This document shows, in pieces, positions 25,411 to 37,799 of a stretch of 64,000 nt of DNA. A model generated the notes under the pieces. It was given only the letters and a program-made list of their open reading frames with translations. It had not been told where the DNA came from and ran no database searches. This DNA comes from Epiperipatus broadwayi. Taxonomy: Eukaryota; Onychophora; Udeonychophora; Euonychophora; Peripatidae. The translations under genes and the position numbers were made by a program. Each line of letters begins with the position of its first letter. Positions within the stretch are counted from its first letter, which is position 1. The stretch covers positions 460,001 to 524,000 of the forward strand of contig JAQFVV010006470.1 of NCBI GenBank assembly GCA_028023455.1, read 5' to 3'.

Positions 25411-26330
25411 ATCACTTGATGACATTTTTTATAAAACCATTATGTTGTCTTCCTTATATACTTACTTCTGAATTGAATATGAAATATAACCAATTTTATA
25501 GACAACTTTTTATTTAAATATTAATTTTATTTTCATCAAATCAGTTTTCGTTCAAAATTGAACCTTGTCAAGGTGTTATAATAATTCAAAATTTCTCGTG
25601 ATTGAATATTATTTTATCACCCCATCTACTGGTCATTCTTAACTTTAAACTTATTTTTTAATATTTTTCAAGTTTTATTTAATGTCCATTTTCCTCCCAA
25701 CTTTACCGACTCTTGTATTTAATTTATACATTATTTTTGTATATACATTGTCTCTTAGACTTTTTTTACTTATAATTTTTACAATATTTGATAACTTCAA
25801 TACTTTATTCACATTAATCTATAAGATTATATGTGTTTGTTTATTTATATGAATTTATAAAGAATGGGGAAGCATGGATGTTTAATATATCTATAAAGAC
25901 ATTGCACATGGGAAATCAAAACGTGAATAACTCCATGCATAGATATGTTTTAAATTTTAAAAAAATCAGATATATTTATCTTTAACTGAGGCTTAAAATT
26001 TATATCTGTGCTAGAGATAATCTTTACTTATAAAAATGATGAGTAATAATCATTATTGTATTTATCTGAGGTGGATGTTGTCAAAGTTGTGAGTGGAGTG
26101 AATTTGACAATGGCAAATAAAAATATAACAATTTACTATGGCTAAATACTCTTCATATTATATATATATATATATATGACAAAGATAGTGACCGTCAAGT
26201 AACCAGAACGAAATGCATCTTGAGGTCAATTGTCTTTTATTGTTTCTTTATTTGCATGAATTTAAAAGGAATGGGGAAGTATGGAGGTTGTTCAATATAT
26301 CTATAAATCAACAAATAAATAATAGTCTAT
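25411..26330. other. AT-rich stretch, nothing recognised
   Basis: No gene or RNA is supported. A short (TA)n lies near 26158-26177. Confidence 0.5.
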
Positions 26331-26350
26331 CAGGGGTCGGCAACCTATGG
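26331..26350 (+). repeat. hAT left terminal inverted repeat
   Basis: Starts CAGGGGTCGGCAACC, a form common to hAT elements of the Charlie type. The matching right end is at 30733-30747. Confidence 0.75.
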
Positions 26351-26689
26351 AACCCGTGCCATGCTTGGCACGTTAACGATTATCAATGGTACTCGGAATA
26401 AATTGAAATAGTAAAAAAATATATATTTTAATTTCAGTATCTTTTTTGTTTTGTTTTTACATTCAACATTGAATTTACGATTAAATCATTATTTATAAGA
26501 AAATAATACACTTGACTTCATTTAAAAGATATTTTTGTTTGCAAGTGGAAAAAATTCTACATATTTACATTTTCCTTCTGATATAATTAAAAAAATGAGA
26601 TCGTATTCCAAATAAAAAGATTATTACAAATTATCAATTTTAGAAAACTATAATCGACACTCATTGGTGGCGCTTCTTTCAAAAAGAGA

Positions 26690-28580
26690 TTCTCGTGGCA
26701 TAGTGACTGAGAGATTCCCAAATTGTCCCACAAGAGACAAAAACATGATATTCGCTCTTTTCAAGACTCTGGACAAATAAATATGAATTTGTACAGCAAA
26801 ATGATTGTGCCGTGTGTACATTATGCTGTGAAAGTATTGTATGTAGTACCTCAAGTGTACAAAGACATTATCAAACTAAACATGTGTTCATGTTTAAAAA
26901 CTCTGATGGGAAAAGTGAAGCTATAAAAAGCTCTTTCTGCCTTTAAGAAACAAACTAATTATTTTAGTCAAATAATTGGAACTGAAAATAAAGCCACCAA
27001 ATATAGTTATAGAGTTTCTCGTTGTGTGGCTTTAAAATGCAAACTTTCACAGATGGACAGTTCATCAAAGAAACGTTTTTGGAAAATGCTGAAATTTTAT
27101 TCAGTGATCTACCAAATAGACAAACGATACTGGCTCGAATTCAAAAAGTACAAGCTTCTGCAAGATAAATTCAAAGAAGAATAACTGGAATGGTTGAAGA
27201 TATAACAACATAAGAGAAAAACAGTTTACAAAAGCTGTTTTATTCAGTGTTGCTGTTGGTAAAAGCACTGACGTAAATGATGTAGCATGTCTAGCAATAA
27301 TTACACTATATTGTGACAACAACATATTTATGAAGGATGATGCTGTTCGATTGCTCTTACTGGTACAACAAAGGGACATGATATTTTCACTGCATTTTTT
27401 AATTACTTTGAAAATGAGAAAATCAACATAAATAAAATATTCAGTGTTACTGCTGATGCCAGCCGTACAACGGTCGGAAAGAAAAAAGGATTTCTTAAAC
27501 TTTTTGAAAATCATATTAAACATGTAAATATTGAGTTTCCACTGCATTATACACCAGGAAAATTTAGTTGCAAAAATCTCATAACAATGCTTGAATTCTA
27601 TAATGGACACTGTCATTAAAATAATTAATTTCATACTTCTTCATTCTTCATTAATACATAGACAATCTAAATCCCTTTTGCAAGAAATAAATAGTACATA
27701 TATAAACCTCCCTCTTTACAACAATGTTCATTGGATTAGTCAAGGTAATGTCTTGAACAGGTTTGTATTATGTCTGAAAGAAATGAAGATATTTCTTGTT
27801 AAAAAATAACAACATTATCCAGAAGCAAATTATGAAGACTGGCTATGCAAATTGATGTTTCTGACCGATATAACTCAACACCTGAATGAGATAAACATGC
27901 ATTTGCAAGGGGAGGGTCAAACAGTACTAGAACATTTTTAATATTGGAAAGGATTTGTATCAAAATTAGATATATTTTGGTGTGATATTACCACTAACAC
28001 CTACAAGTACTTTCCAAATGTAAAGTCCCATGTAAATCAATTTAACATTAACAAATATGAACTTCAAAAATACATTGAAGCTCTCAGAGAAAATTTTTCC
28101 AAATGATGTGAAGACTTCCAAATACACACATCCATATTTTTTTTCTCATCAAACCTAACTTGATTGATTTCAAGATAACTCCATTTGATTTATCTCTTTT
28201 TTGAATGATGGATATAGATAGTTTTGAAACAGAATTGACCAAATTAATGTCATCAGAATTGTGGAAACTAAATGTTTAGAATTGCAGAAAACTTTTGAAG
28301 GGGACTGTCTAGAAAAGTCGGCTGTCATTCTCAATTGTTGCATATCATTACCTGAAATATTTAATTCTTTGAAAAAAACTGCTTGTGTTCTGCTTTCAGC
28401 ATTTGATTAAACTTAATTATGTGAACAAATTTTCTCACATATGAAATGTATTTTGAGTTCATAAAGAAGTTTCTTGACCTCTGAACATTCAGAAGCATGA
28501 ATGAAGCTAAAAGTGACCAATTACATGCCTACATTGAGCAATTAAGCAAAGAGGTACAAGCGCCATGTTCACATTTATTT
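26690..28580 (+). pseudogene. hAT transposase remnant (GTF2IRD2/ZBED5-like)
   Basis: Read across frames, blocks of a hAT transposase of the kind domesticated in vertebrate GTF2IRD2 and ZBED5 are clear. They include a zinc-finger-like start near 26790 (CLVCQ-like, then VQRHYQTKHV), FTDGQFIKETFLENAEILF (27043-27100), GKSTDVNDVACLAIITLYC (27255-27315), VTADASRTTVGKKKGFLKLF (27450-27510), an HCIIHQENL-like block near 27540 in shifted frame, and NSIMDTVIKIINF to NNVHWISQGNVLNRFVLCLKEMK (27591-27800). The C-terminal dimerisation region is recognisable near 28400-28560. Numerous stops and frameshifts make it inactive and old. Confidence 0.8.
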
Positions 28581-29387
28581 TAATAATAAATATGGCTAAT
28601 CATATTTGAATTCATGATATTTTTTTTCTTATTTAAATTATATATTTTGTATAGGTAAAACGTTGTAATTTATAATTTATAATATAATTTCTAATAAGCA
28701 TGTTAAAAATTACAAATTTGAAAGAAAGGTACTTTTCATATGATTCTAAATATTTTAAAATATTGAATGACCAATAATATAAGATCCAGTTATAATGAAC
28801 TTCAAAAATATATATTATATAGTAGTGTATATTATATACTATAATATTATATATAACTTTTAAGCCCAATATAACTGAACAATTTTGGTAATACAATATA
28901 ATAAGGTTTAAAACTCGAAAAAATGTTTCTTCTTTTCTTTAAAAAATATAGTCCATAAAAACCAATATTTATCAAATATAAATTCACCAACCAATTTCTT
29001 TAAAAAACTTGTTCTTTATTTAACTATATAACATTTACATTCAATAAGCAACGTTTCGACTATTTCTATCCTTATAGTCTTTTTCAAGCCACTAAGAAAA
29101 AATACAAACAATATTATCAATAAATAATAAATAAATAAATACACAAATAAAACAAAATAAAAAATTAAAAATACAAATATAAAATAAAATAGAATAAAAA
29201 ATAAAATAGAATAAAATAAAATAAAAATAAAATAAAAATATATATAAAAATATAAAATATTACCTTCCCCAAAAATTAAAAAATCTAACAAAAAAATCTC
29301 AAAAAAATAAAAACCCTTTTTATTTATAACTAACAATTAAATTATTTAAATGGATAAAATTCCTCAAACTAGTCCTTGATTGTTATC

Positions 29388-29790
29388 TTAATCTATCAGT
29401 TTTCTATTCATATATGGTTTAAATTCCTTAATGTAGAAATTTTCTTTTAAAAACCTTTCTTTATAATTATTTACAGTTTCCAAAAGTTCAATTTTGTAAT
29501 CAGTATGACCAAATTTACACCTATGAAAATAAATTGCAGATTTTCTATCAGATAAATGTTGTTTTAACCTTGTTTCTAATTTATTCTTAGTATTTCCAAT
29601 ATAAGAAATACTTTTTCCCTCCTTCCAACAATCTAAACATTTAATAATATATACTCCTTTCATTGCCTCAGGCATGTTAAACTTATCATAATAATTAATT
29701 ATCTTTTTTAAATCTTTCTTTTTCTTATATACAGGAAACAATTTAATATTAAATTTTTTATTTATTTTTTTACAAATATTTTTAATTCTA
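29388..29790 (-). pseudogene. PLE GIY-YIG endonuclease fragment, left arm
   Basis: The minus-strand frame (117 codons from 29741, open further upstream) encodes only the endonuclease end of a PLE. It has KGVYIIKCLDC with a CxxC pair, then ISYIGNTKNKLETRLKQHLSD with YIG and the conserved Arg and His, FGHTDYKIELLE, and KERFLKENFYIKE with the catalytic-type Glu. No RT is attached, so it cannot act alone. Confidence 0.85.
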
Positions 29791-29824
29791 ATAATAGGTT
29801 TTAAAGTATCACAAAATATTTTTA

Positions 29825-30228
29825 TTAGAATTAAAAATATTTGTAAAAAAATAAATAAAAAATTTAATATTAAATTGTTTCCTGTATATAAGAAAAAGAA
29901 AGATTTAAATAAGATGATTAATTATTATGATAAGTTTAACATGCATGAGGCAATGAAAGGAGTATATATTATTAAATGTTTAGATTGTTGGAAGGAGGGA
30001 AAAAGTATTTCTTATATTGGAAATACTAAGAATAAATTAGAAACAAGGTTAAAACAACATTTATCTGATAGAAAATCTGCAATTTATTTTCATAGGTGTA
30101 AATTTGGTCATACTGATTACAAAATTGAACTTTTGGAAACTGTAAATAATTATAAAGAAAGGTTTTTAAAAGAAAATTTCTACATTAAGGAATTTAAACC
30201 ATATATGAATAGAAAACTGATAGATTAA
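29825..30228 (+). pseudogene. PLE GIY-YIG endonuclease fragment, right arm
   Basis: Mirror copy of the left arm. Over 117 codons it differs at only three residues (for example FNMHEAMKG against FNMPEAMKG). The same GVY, YIG and Glu positions are present and RT is likewise absent. Confidence 0.85.
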
Positions 30229-30531
30229 GATAACAATCAAGGACTAGTTTGAGGAATTTTATCCATTTAAATAATTTAATTGTTAGTTATAAATAAAAAG
30301 GGTTTTTATTTTTTTGAGATTTTTTTGTTAGATTTTTTAATTTTTGGGGAAGGTAATATTTTATATTTTTATATATATTTTTATTTTATTTTTATTTTAT
30401 TTTATTCTATTTTATTTTTTATTCTATTTTATTTTATATTTGTATTTTTAATTTTTAATTTTGTTTTATTTGTGTATTTATTTATTTATTTATTATTTAT
30501 TGATAATATTGTTTGTATTTTTTCTTAGTGG

Positions 30532-30575
30532 CTTGAAAAAGACTATAAGGATAGAAATAGTCGAAACATTGCTTA
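30532..30575 (+). ncRNA. Degenerate hammerhead-like hairpin in PLE tail, right arm
   Basis: CTTGAAAAA (30532-30540), a perfect six-base stem GACTAT/ATAGTC (30541-30562) and CGAAAC are arranged like hammerhead core, stem II and GAAA. The CTGATGA core is not preserved and no convincing stem I is present, so catalytic activity is unlikely. The left arm holds the mirror copy at about 29041-29084. Confidence 0.4.
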
Positions 30576-30761
30576 TTGAATGTAAATGTTATATAGTTAA
30601 ATAAAGAACAAGTTTTTTAAAGAAATTGGTTGGTGAATTTATATTTGATAAATATTGGTATAATAAGGTTGGTAAAATCCTGTCGGCATGTGGAATAACA
30701 TTGTAACATAGTTTGGCACCACACTACTAAAAAGTTGCTGACCCATGGTGCTAAACTGTAA

Positions 30762-30770
<9 letters not shown>

Positions 30771-30855
<85 letters not shown>

Positions 30856-30862
30856 TATATAA
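30771..30862. repeat. (TA)n microsatellite
   Basis: About 90 bp of TA with one interruption near 30848. Confidence 0.96.
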
Positions 30863-31045
30863 CTTCTTAGATATTGTGAATGAATATTTCCAAAACGTAT
30901 GTTATAATGTATAGAGATAAATTCTCTAAAGACATAAGAGATGAATATATAATCAAATATTTCTTCTAAATAACTAAATATTTATTGAAATATCTCATGT
31001 TAAATGCAAATTAAGTGTGATATAAAAGTTACAAATATCATACTT

Positions 31046-31743
31046 AACAGAGTATAGGATGCACTCCCACTCCCCTCAGAATCTGTCTAAAATATGGGGT
31101 ATGTCTTATGAAGTGTTATAGAAAATTATATTCTGAAATAATTGTCAGTATAAAACTTCTTTTTTATACTAATATGTATAAATATGAATGTGTGTTCGTG
31201 CATGTTAAGCATCAGAGTTAAATGTATGAAGATAGAATGATGTTGTGGGCAGAAAATATTTGGTCTTGGCATCATGATGGACTGTTTGAGAAACCTGATT
31301 TTCTATTATGGGATCAGTTTTGGAGTCACAGAACAGAAGCTGTGAAAAATAAAATCAACCAACTGAATACTCAATTACCTCTTATTCCAGGTAAACTAAT
31401 GAGGAAGTTTCATCCTCTAAATGTCTGCATTAATTAATCCATTCAAATTAATCATGAAGAAGAAAAATAACAATTGGGGGTGGTTTATTGGTTTCTGAAA
31501 TGACACAATCAGATATAAAAAAAGGCTTACCATTTCACATATTTGTAAATGGATCAAATCTTCATGGTCTGCTGTGAAAAATAAGGCAGTTATAAAATCA
31601 TTTAGAAAAGTTTGAATTAGTAATTCACTTCAAGGTAAAAAGGGTGATTTGTTATACATTAATAAGGTTTCTGAAGAAAAGGATGCAATTGATTCTCCAT
31701 TTACTTCTGCATATGAAATTTTTGGGTTTGATAATAAAAATTA
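31046..31743 (+). pseudogene. Pogo-like (Tc1/mariner superfamily) transposase remnant
   Basis: The 3' part of a pogo/Tigger-type DDE transposase: LLWDQFWSHRTEAVKNKINQ (31290-31350), an IPGKL...PLNVCIN block (31385-31436) matching the usual IPGGLTSxLQPLDVCIN, then in shifted frames HICKWIKSSWSAVKNKAVIKSF (31535-31605) and ISNSLQGKKGDLLY (31618-31660). At least two frame breaks. CAGAGTATAGGATGCACTCC at 31048-31067 may be the left terminal repeat, which would imply an internal deletion removing the DNA-binding part. No right terminal repeat was found. Confidence 0.75.
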
Positions 31744-31836
31744 AATTTACATGACAATAGTGTTATCAAGTTACATTTTGTAGACATAAAAAATTATAAA
31801 ATTAATACATGAGATTATTTTGGACATTAATAAGAA

Positions 31837-31859
31837 TATATATATATATATATATATAT
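31837..31859. repeat. (TA)n tract at left end of insert
   Basis: TA tract interrupted by the element starting TGTAACAG at 31860 and resumed at 34100. Confidence 0.8.
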
Positions 31860-34099
31860 TGTAACAGTCAAAACACGTGTATCTCGTTAACATATTGCAG
31901 AATTCGACCACCACACAGAACAGCAGCACCATCGAGTAGCGAAGCCACCGGTAATACTGAGTTCGAACATAGTTTATCGGTTCCACAATACAATCTACGG
32001 AATAACGCCTCTGATGCGACATAAGTAAACACTTCTTTAGCACGTGTCAGGAGATGCACGAGATTCATGTTTTGTTTCAGTTCCAACAATCAAACAATAT
32101 TAACTAACACATATAATCGAGAAATATATATAATGGGCATCGAATAAATGAAAACTTAACTACAGACATATGTTAAAATTATTTATTTACATTTTTAATA
32201 AAAGACAACATTAGTAAGGTTATTGATCATATTTTTAAATTAAGAGTTTCAATATCTAATTGGCAATATTATATATAGAAAATACATTTCTTTATTAGGA
32301 GCATTTATTTATAGGAAGGCGTAATCCAGCTACCCAGGGTTCTCGAGTGAGTATTTCTAATGCGTGTAGTAAGGAATTGATACTTTGCACTGCCAGAGTC
32401 ATCAGTAACGGTGGACATACCTTTATTTAATAAAAATCTTTATTTTACGACTAAGGGCAAACATTTATTTGAGAGTATATGCCGAAGATAATGCCAAGGC
32501 GGAGTGATGGAGAGAATAATAAACTAATATAAAAGAACAGTGGTACGCTTTAGAAGGGCGATGTAAAATGGCAGCGCTAAAACGCAAGACCGTGAATAAG
32601 TATAAGGGTTTCGGTTGGTCTCGCTCGACCCGAAGAGGTAGGTGTCACAGAGCATAACCAGGGACAAGCGGTCCGGGCAATGCCACTGGCGCATGACGGT
32701 CGCAAGCCCTCGGGAACATTGAAGCCGCTGCGGGACCGGGTTATCAACCATGGAGAACCGGAGTATTCACGGGGAAGAGCCATCGGGGCTCAAACGAACA
32801 CAGATAATATCTAAAGATTGGGAAATTTAACTGATTTCAAACTGGCCCAACATTACAACTTGACGAAAGAAAATTGGGACTCCAAAGAAAGAAATTACAT
32901 AATATTCATTAACATTAATAATAATAAAAATATCTAAAAGGGAATATTAGCTAGTAGAGCTATTAGGAGTGCGACCCTCATTACAAAACTGACTTTGAAG
33001 CGGCGATTATAGAAATTTAGTTACTATAAAAGCAATATAATGACAATTGACACGCATTCACTGTTCGGCGATTTGGTTAGCTTTAAAACTAAGACAATAT
33101 GAGAAGGTAATATTTCAATGATAATTATAAAAAAATGTAGATTTAAGAAAACACACCTAAGGGATAGAGGGAGGGTAAGCTAGATATGCGAAAGTTTGAT
33201 TACAGAATTTTAAATTTTAGTTTCACAAATTACAATTTTTACATTTAGAAGTTATACAAATAATAGGGAGAGCTATAGCTTATTATTACTAGAGACTCTA
33301 TAATTTGGAATACACAAACACAGGACTGTTTTATGGTTTTCATCCATTGGTTTAATAGCAGATTGGAATTAGAAATTTCTTTCTGTCCTGGGATGTTGTT
33401 TTATTGATTTTTAACGCGCGTTTCTTGTTTATTTCAGGCAATTTTGGTGTTTTTACGATGGGCAGGTGGCTCGCTTGGTGGGCCCTTCCGAGGAGAAAAT
33501 TTGGGATGGCATACCTTGCAGTATTAATTTATTTAAGAATTTAAAGCTCCACTCGAGAGCAAGCTAAATCAAGTCCAAACTTTAGCAGCAAGAGCCCCTC
33601 ACTTACTTTTAATTTCTGTTGAGATATTTTAGGTTTTATTTATCTGCCCTCAGGATAACAACCCTGGTTTTAATTGAAAAAGCTGTCTATGTTTGTTTTT
33701 CTTTACATGTTAATTACTTTTCTGGAATTTTGCTATAATTAATTTATTATCTATCACTGACCGGCTTTTAAATTTTCAAAGACAAAGGGAAAAAATATTT
33801 AACTTTAATTAATTATTGCATCAGATTTTGTTAGAATTATTATTTAACAAAATTTAAACTAAGCAACAAATACGAACTTTATAAAATTCAAAATAAGATT
33901 AATATACACAAAATTTATTTAGCTAAAAACTAAATTAAATTTTATCCTATTATTGCCTTTAATTTGAGACGAAAGTGGCTGTTTATGTTGAATTCTACAT
34001 ATTAAACATTTTAATTTGACACACACAATCGAACCAAAAGTTTAAATTTGGGTGGGACGACGGCAGTGAGGCGACAGAGGAAAGAGAACAACCACGTCA
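31860..34099. mobile_element. Unclassified insert with TGTAAC start in a (TA)n tract
   Basis: A 2.24-kb block beginning TGTAACAGTC and ending CACGTCA, with (TA)n on both sides. The TG...CA ends suggest an LTR or solo LTR. It contains a GC-rich island (about 32560-32800) unlike anything else in the window, but no recognisable protein. Short open frames on the minus strand in the island (32524-32783) show no known motif. The boundaries are inferred from the flanking TA tracts and the similarity of the start to the LTRs at 35670 and 37800. Confidence 0.45.
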
Positions 34100-34118
34100 A
34101 TATATATATATATATATA

Positions 34119-34779
34119 AGAAGCGCATCTTATTCGCCCAAATCATCATATATATTGGTAAATATATTATATGAACAAATAAAAGGAAGGGCAAATAATA
34201 AAATCTTACACAGAAATAAATATGAAGACATGTTTTATTATTAAATAAATTTGAATTTTATTTACATTATATAAAACAATGAAAAAACAGTAACTATATA
34301 TTGTTTGGCAGACCGCATGCTCATTGATACACAAATTAATGTATATAAATAATTTGTCATATTGTTAAAATGTTTTATTATCTAACTTATGAGAGTAGTT
34401 CAAATTCCTTTTTTCTCCACTTCCACATGTACAACTATGTATATACACATTTTCGTTAAGTTATATTGCCGTTAATATTGAGTTTCATTGTCTTTTCCGC
34501 TCTGGTAGTGGGCTGGATATAGAATAAATTTTCGTGTGCCATCATTATATATCATTCATTAGGTGTTTGATCTGGTGCTTGGGAGTAACTTTGAATTCAG
34601 GTTGGTCCACGACCTAAATATCAGGCTTGACTGGGTTTAAGTACATTTTTTAGTTCCAGCTCATGTTAGATGGATCGACATATTTTGACCTGTACAATGT
34701 GTCATTAAAAATAAAAAATATAAAGGTAATTATTTTCATATAGTCTTTCAATCTGAATAAGTATTTTCAGTTAATGCCT
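34119..34779. other. Stretch without recognised gene
   Basis: No coding frame or RNA recognised. Confidence 0.5.
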
Positions 34780-35175
34780 TAACCGGCCTCAACTGCCATC
34801 AAATTAAAAAACAAAAAACAAAGTGGAAGGTAATACATCCACTCACATCTCATCAATCCTGAATTTTAATGTTATTAGTAGTAGTTAGTCAAGTAATTAT
34901 ATTGATTATATTTTTATCTATTAAAATTGCCTCCTTATTTTTTGTTTTATTATAATTTTTCTTGCTAGTGAATAATCTTACCACTTTCAATATCAAACTT
35001 AAATTTATATTAACATGCCCTTTTACGATCTAAGAAAACTGAATTAGTCATTAAATGATTATCTTTTGCTTTTGACATTCATGTTTAATAATTCTTGCTC
35101 CTTTAATATTTTTTCTGTACTATACCACAATTCATCTATATATGGTAAAATAAATCCACAGCAATTTGATAGACA
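34780..35175 (-). pseudogene. PLE endonuclease-region fragment
   Basis: The minus strand reads GFILPYIDELWYSTEKILKE (35155-35095), the linker block of PLEs (compare VPYVKGTTDSIGRILK in the PLE at 16.6-18.4 kb), then after stops FKFDIESGKIIH (about 35010-34975). The latter matches FDIESIKILHEERN in the PLE fragment at 44.2 kb. Heavily broken. The adjoining noncoding block (34755-34830) recurs near 42.25 and 44.1 kb. Confidence 0.6.
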
Positions 35176-35275
35176 ACACTTTTTCTGCTTGAAAAGTATG
35201 ATCATTTTTTAGAATAATTCACCAATTTATTAACATTATTTGTAACAGAAAAATGAAATACTTTCTTATATATAA

Positions 35276-35586
35276 ACAAAAACCTTTACTAATTGCTCAA
35301 CAAGCTTTGTGATAAATCCATAGCCCAATAAAACATTTAAAATAACTCTATCAGAAACCCATCTCCAAATCCCTGACCATTGGTATCATGCTTTGGCACT
35401 CCTCAGAGAGGTGCTAGTATAGTTTTAGACAATAGATATCCTAGCACTGCTCTGAGAAATGTCAAATCATGAAACCATTGGTCAGGGGTTTGGTTATGGT
35501 TTTCTGATCAACTTATTTTAAATGCTTTCTCTTCCTAAGAATTTATCACATAGCTTGTTGAGCAATTAGCAAAGCTATTTGTTTAT
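35276..35586. repeat. Foldback repeat (MITE-like)
   Basis: Imperfect inverted repeat with arms of about 145 bp and centre near 35431. TTGCTCAACAAGC on the left is mirrored by GCTTGTTGAGCAA on the right, and GAGGTGCTAG by CTAGCACTGCTC near the centre. No coding capacity. Confidence 0.8.
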
Positions 35587-35669
35587 ATTTTACAAGCTTA
35601 AAAAAAGAAATGGAGTTATGTGACATATGAATCTATTTTCTATTTCTTACTTTATATATATATATATAT

Positions 35670-37053
35670 TGTAACGTTTTTCTTATTACTAGGCCTCTAT
35701 ACGCCTCAAATTTATATTTGAGCGTGAGTTGATCAAGCTGTATCAAAAGAAAAAAGAAAGTTGTATTTCTATTCTAAAAACACAGCTATTTTTCCTGATC
35801 AACTTCAGCCTATTAATTGTTACGAATTGTGCTATTGACAAAATCAACTTTTAATTTTATTTACTATGGGCGCCAGAATTCCTAAGAATCCGCTGAAATA
35901 TGTCGCCAGCACCTCTCGCAAGTTGTAAAACAAAAAAAAATAAAAAGATTTTTATTATATTTTTTTTTTAAGGGGCGGTAATTCTACCGTAATGAGAATT
36001 AATGATTTTTACGATTATTAGTCCTGGGCGTATTGAAACATATTGGCAAAGGTAACTTACGTTTAAATCTTATTACACTAAAAATAAATTTAATAATAAA
36101 AAATAATAACTATTATTAATAACGCACAAATGAGAATTGATATTAGAAATATTTTTAATTTTGACAAACTAAAATACTTCATGTTAAGTAGCTAATTAAT
36201 ACCTTGGAGAGAACACATTTAATTCAGGTGGGAAATATCCAGAAAATATAAATATCAGTTAAAATAAACAAAAAGTTCTTGGTTAAATAAGAGTCTCTCA
36301 TATAGAAAAATTAAAGTCACTATCGGGATTCTTTTATACGTATATTTTTACGAGTAGTTTTAAATAGTTAACTTTGTCACAATCAGGATAATTATTCTTA
36401 CCGGTAAGTTTCATGAATTCAGTAGTAGATAACTATGCATAGTTTTTTGGTTATAATGAGCTCAGCCTTTTGGTTATTGCTTGATCTTGTGGTCCATTTC
36501 CCCAGTCGGTCACGAAGGCTTTTCCTGGTGTACATCATTAGGTCCGATGTCTTCAGGAGCTCCGGTTCACTGCGACATGCCGAATTCCTTCAGCGAAGAG
36601 CGATCTTGGATCTATTAATGTTATCCAAGACCAACTAGAGAAACAAAACGAACAAGACGTTCCTTCAACCGGATCCCTCCTTTTTATATCCAGTTTTCAG
36701 GACTTCTGCGCATGCTAGTACCATGCCTTTTTAATCTTATCCAGTCTTTATAAATTTTATGTAATAAAGTCTTTATTTTCTTCAAGTTTTCGGCCATCTT
36801 TAATTAATTTGAGTATTTCTACTTTCAGCTTATCTTTTTTTTACTTGCTTTTGGAATTCTTTTGTTCTCTCCAATTACTGTTATTACTAATCACATAAAA
36901 AAAAAATAAGAAGAATAATTCAACCCTCATTGTACGTTTTTTTTTTTTAAAAAAAAAATTACTCAACAAAATTTTAAATCCACTTTTATCTTTTAGTTTT
37001 TTTTTTTTTACCCAATGCCAATATATTTGCAACGTATATAAATAAACGTTACA
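35670..37053 (-). repeat. LTR, 3' copy (left)
   Basis: 1384 bp, TGTAACG...CGTTACA. Differs from the other LTR at a few single bases (for example TTCTTATT against TTCGTATT) and in homopolymer lengths. A 67-codon frame at 36435-36638 is conserved only because the LTRs are. Confidence 0.88.
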
Positions 37054-37799
37054 ATACCACCAGTGCCAGGAGATGAGAATAAAATAGGGGTTTACACTAA
37101 TTTTATTCTTAAGTTTTTAAATTCATATTCGTATTTTTTTTTCTGTAGTAGCGTGCTGATATATTGTGTAGACTCATTCACAAGCGACGTTCGGCTTTAA
37201 CGCCCACTTTTAGGTCTAACACGGCGGGAATGGAAAATATTTCAACATTCATCTGTGTCCTATCCGCTTTAGTGTAATATTAACGATAAGAAGCCCAAGT
37301 TATAAGCACAAACGAGCGTTGCTCATCGTTCTGAGTCTTACAGGCTCGTGGCAACTTGGACCAACTTGATCCGCCTTCCCCTTTATTGGGATCTCTGCTA
37401 GAAATAGTCTGACGAGCATTTAAAGACGGTCTTATGTTCATATACTGCGGATAAGGACTCGGGGCTATGTTATTCCCCTCTTCAGTAACCGCCTACCCGG
37501 TCAAATACTTGTGACTTACGTCTACATCAGCCACGATCGTGTTTTTAGACATATATAAAAAAAATATACATATATATTTTTCTTTCTGGAAGTCATATTA
37601 AAAAAATATCTTCTTTCATATTTTAATAATCAGGGTTTAATTAGTTAGTTTTTTTTTTTATAATTTTTTTCTTTTTTCAAAAAAATCATAATTTATTTTC
37701 CGGCTGTGAGTTTCTTTGAGTCATCATTGTAATGTTCTTTATCATTACAACTCATCTCAGGTTGTAGTTGTTAAATCGAAGCCCGAGTTGGGTCGCCAT
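37054..37799 (-). other. Short interior of the LTR element
   Basis: 746 bp without open frames of note. More GC-rich than the LTRs around 37140-37530. No recognisable gag, protease, RT or integrase. Confidence 0.7.
37781..37798 (-). promoter_or_regulatory. Primer-binding site candidate
   Basis: The minus strand reads TGGCGACCCAACTCGG two bases inside the 5' LTR. This has the TGG start and purine/pyrimidine pattern of tRNA 3'-end complements. The tRNA was not identified. Confidence 0.6.

Larger units (their letters stand above)
28909..30658. mobile_element. Palindromic PLE 3'-end insertion
   Basis: Two nearly identical copies of a PLE 3' end (GIY-YIG coding end plus 3' UTR) sit head to head, arms 28961-29794 and 29823-30656 around a 28-bp spacer (centre 29808). 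The left side has 52 extra unpaired bases. The whole is flanked by a perfect 12-bp duplication, TATAATAAGGTT (28897-28908 and 30659-30670). Inverted 5'-truncated copies with target duplication fit PLE integration. The arms differ by only a few bases, so the insertion is recent. Confidence 0.87.
26331..30747 (+). mobile_element. hAT-superfamily DNA transposon, degenerate, with nested PLE
   Basis: The left end CAGGGGTCGGCAACCTATGG (26331-26350) is a hAT-type terminal inverted repeat. A degenerate partner lies on the right at 30733-30747 (GTTGCTGACCCATG, read as the reverse complement). Between them is a broken hAT transposase (26690-28580) and a later PLE insertion (28909-30658). The 8-bp target duplication can no longer be recognised with certainty. 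Confidence 0.8.
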
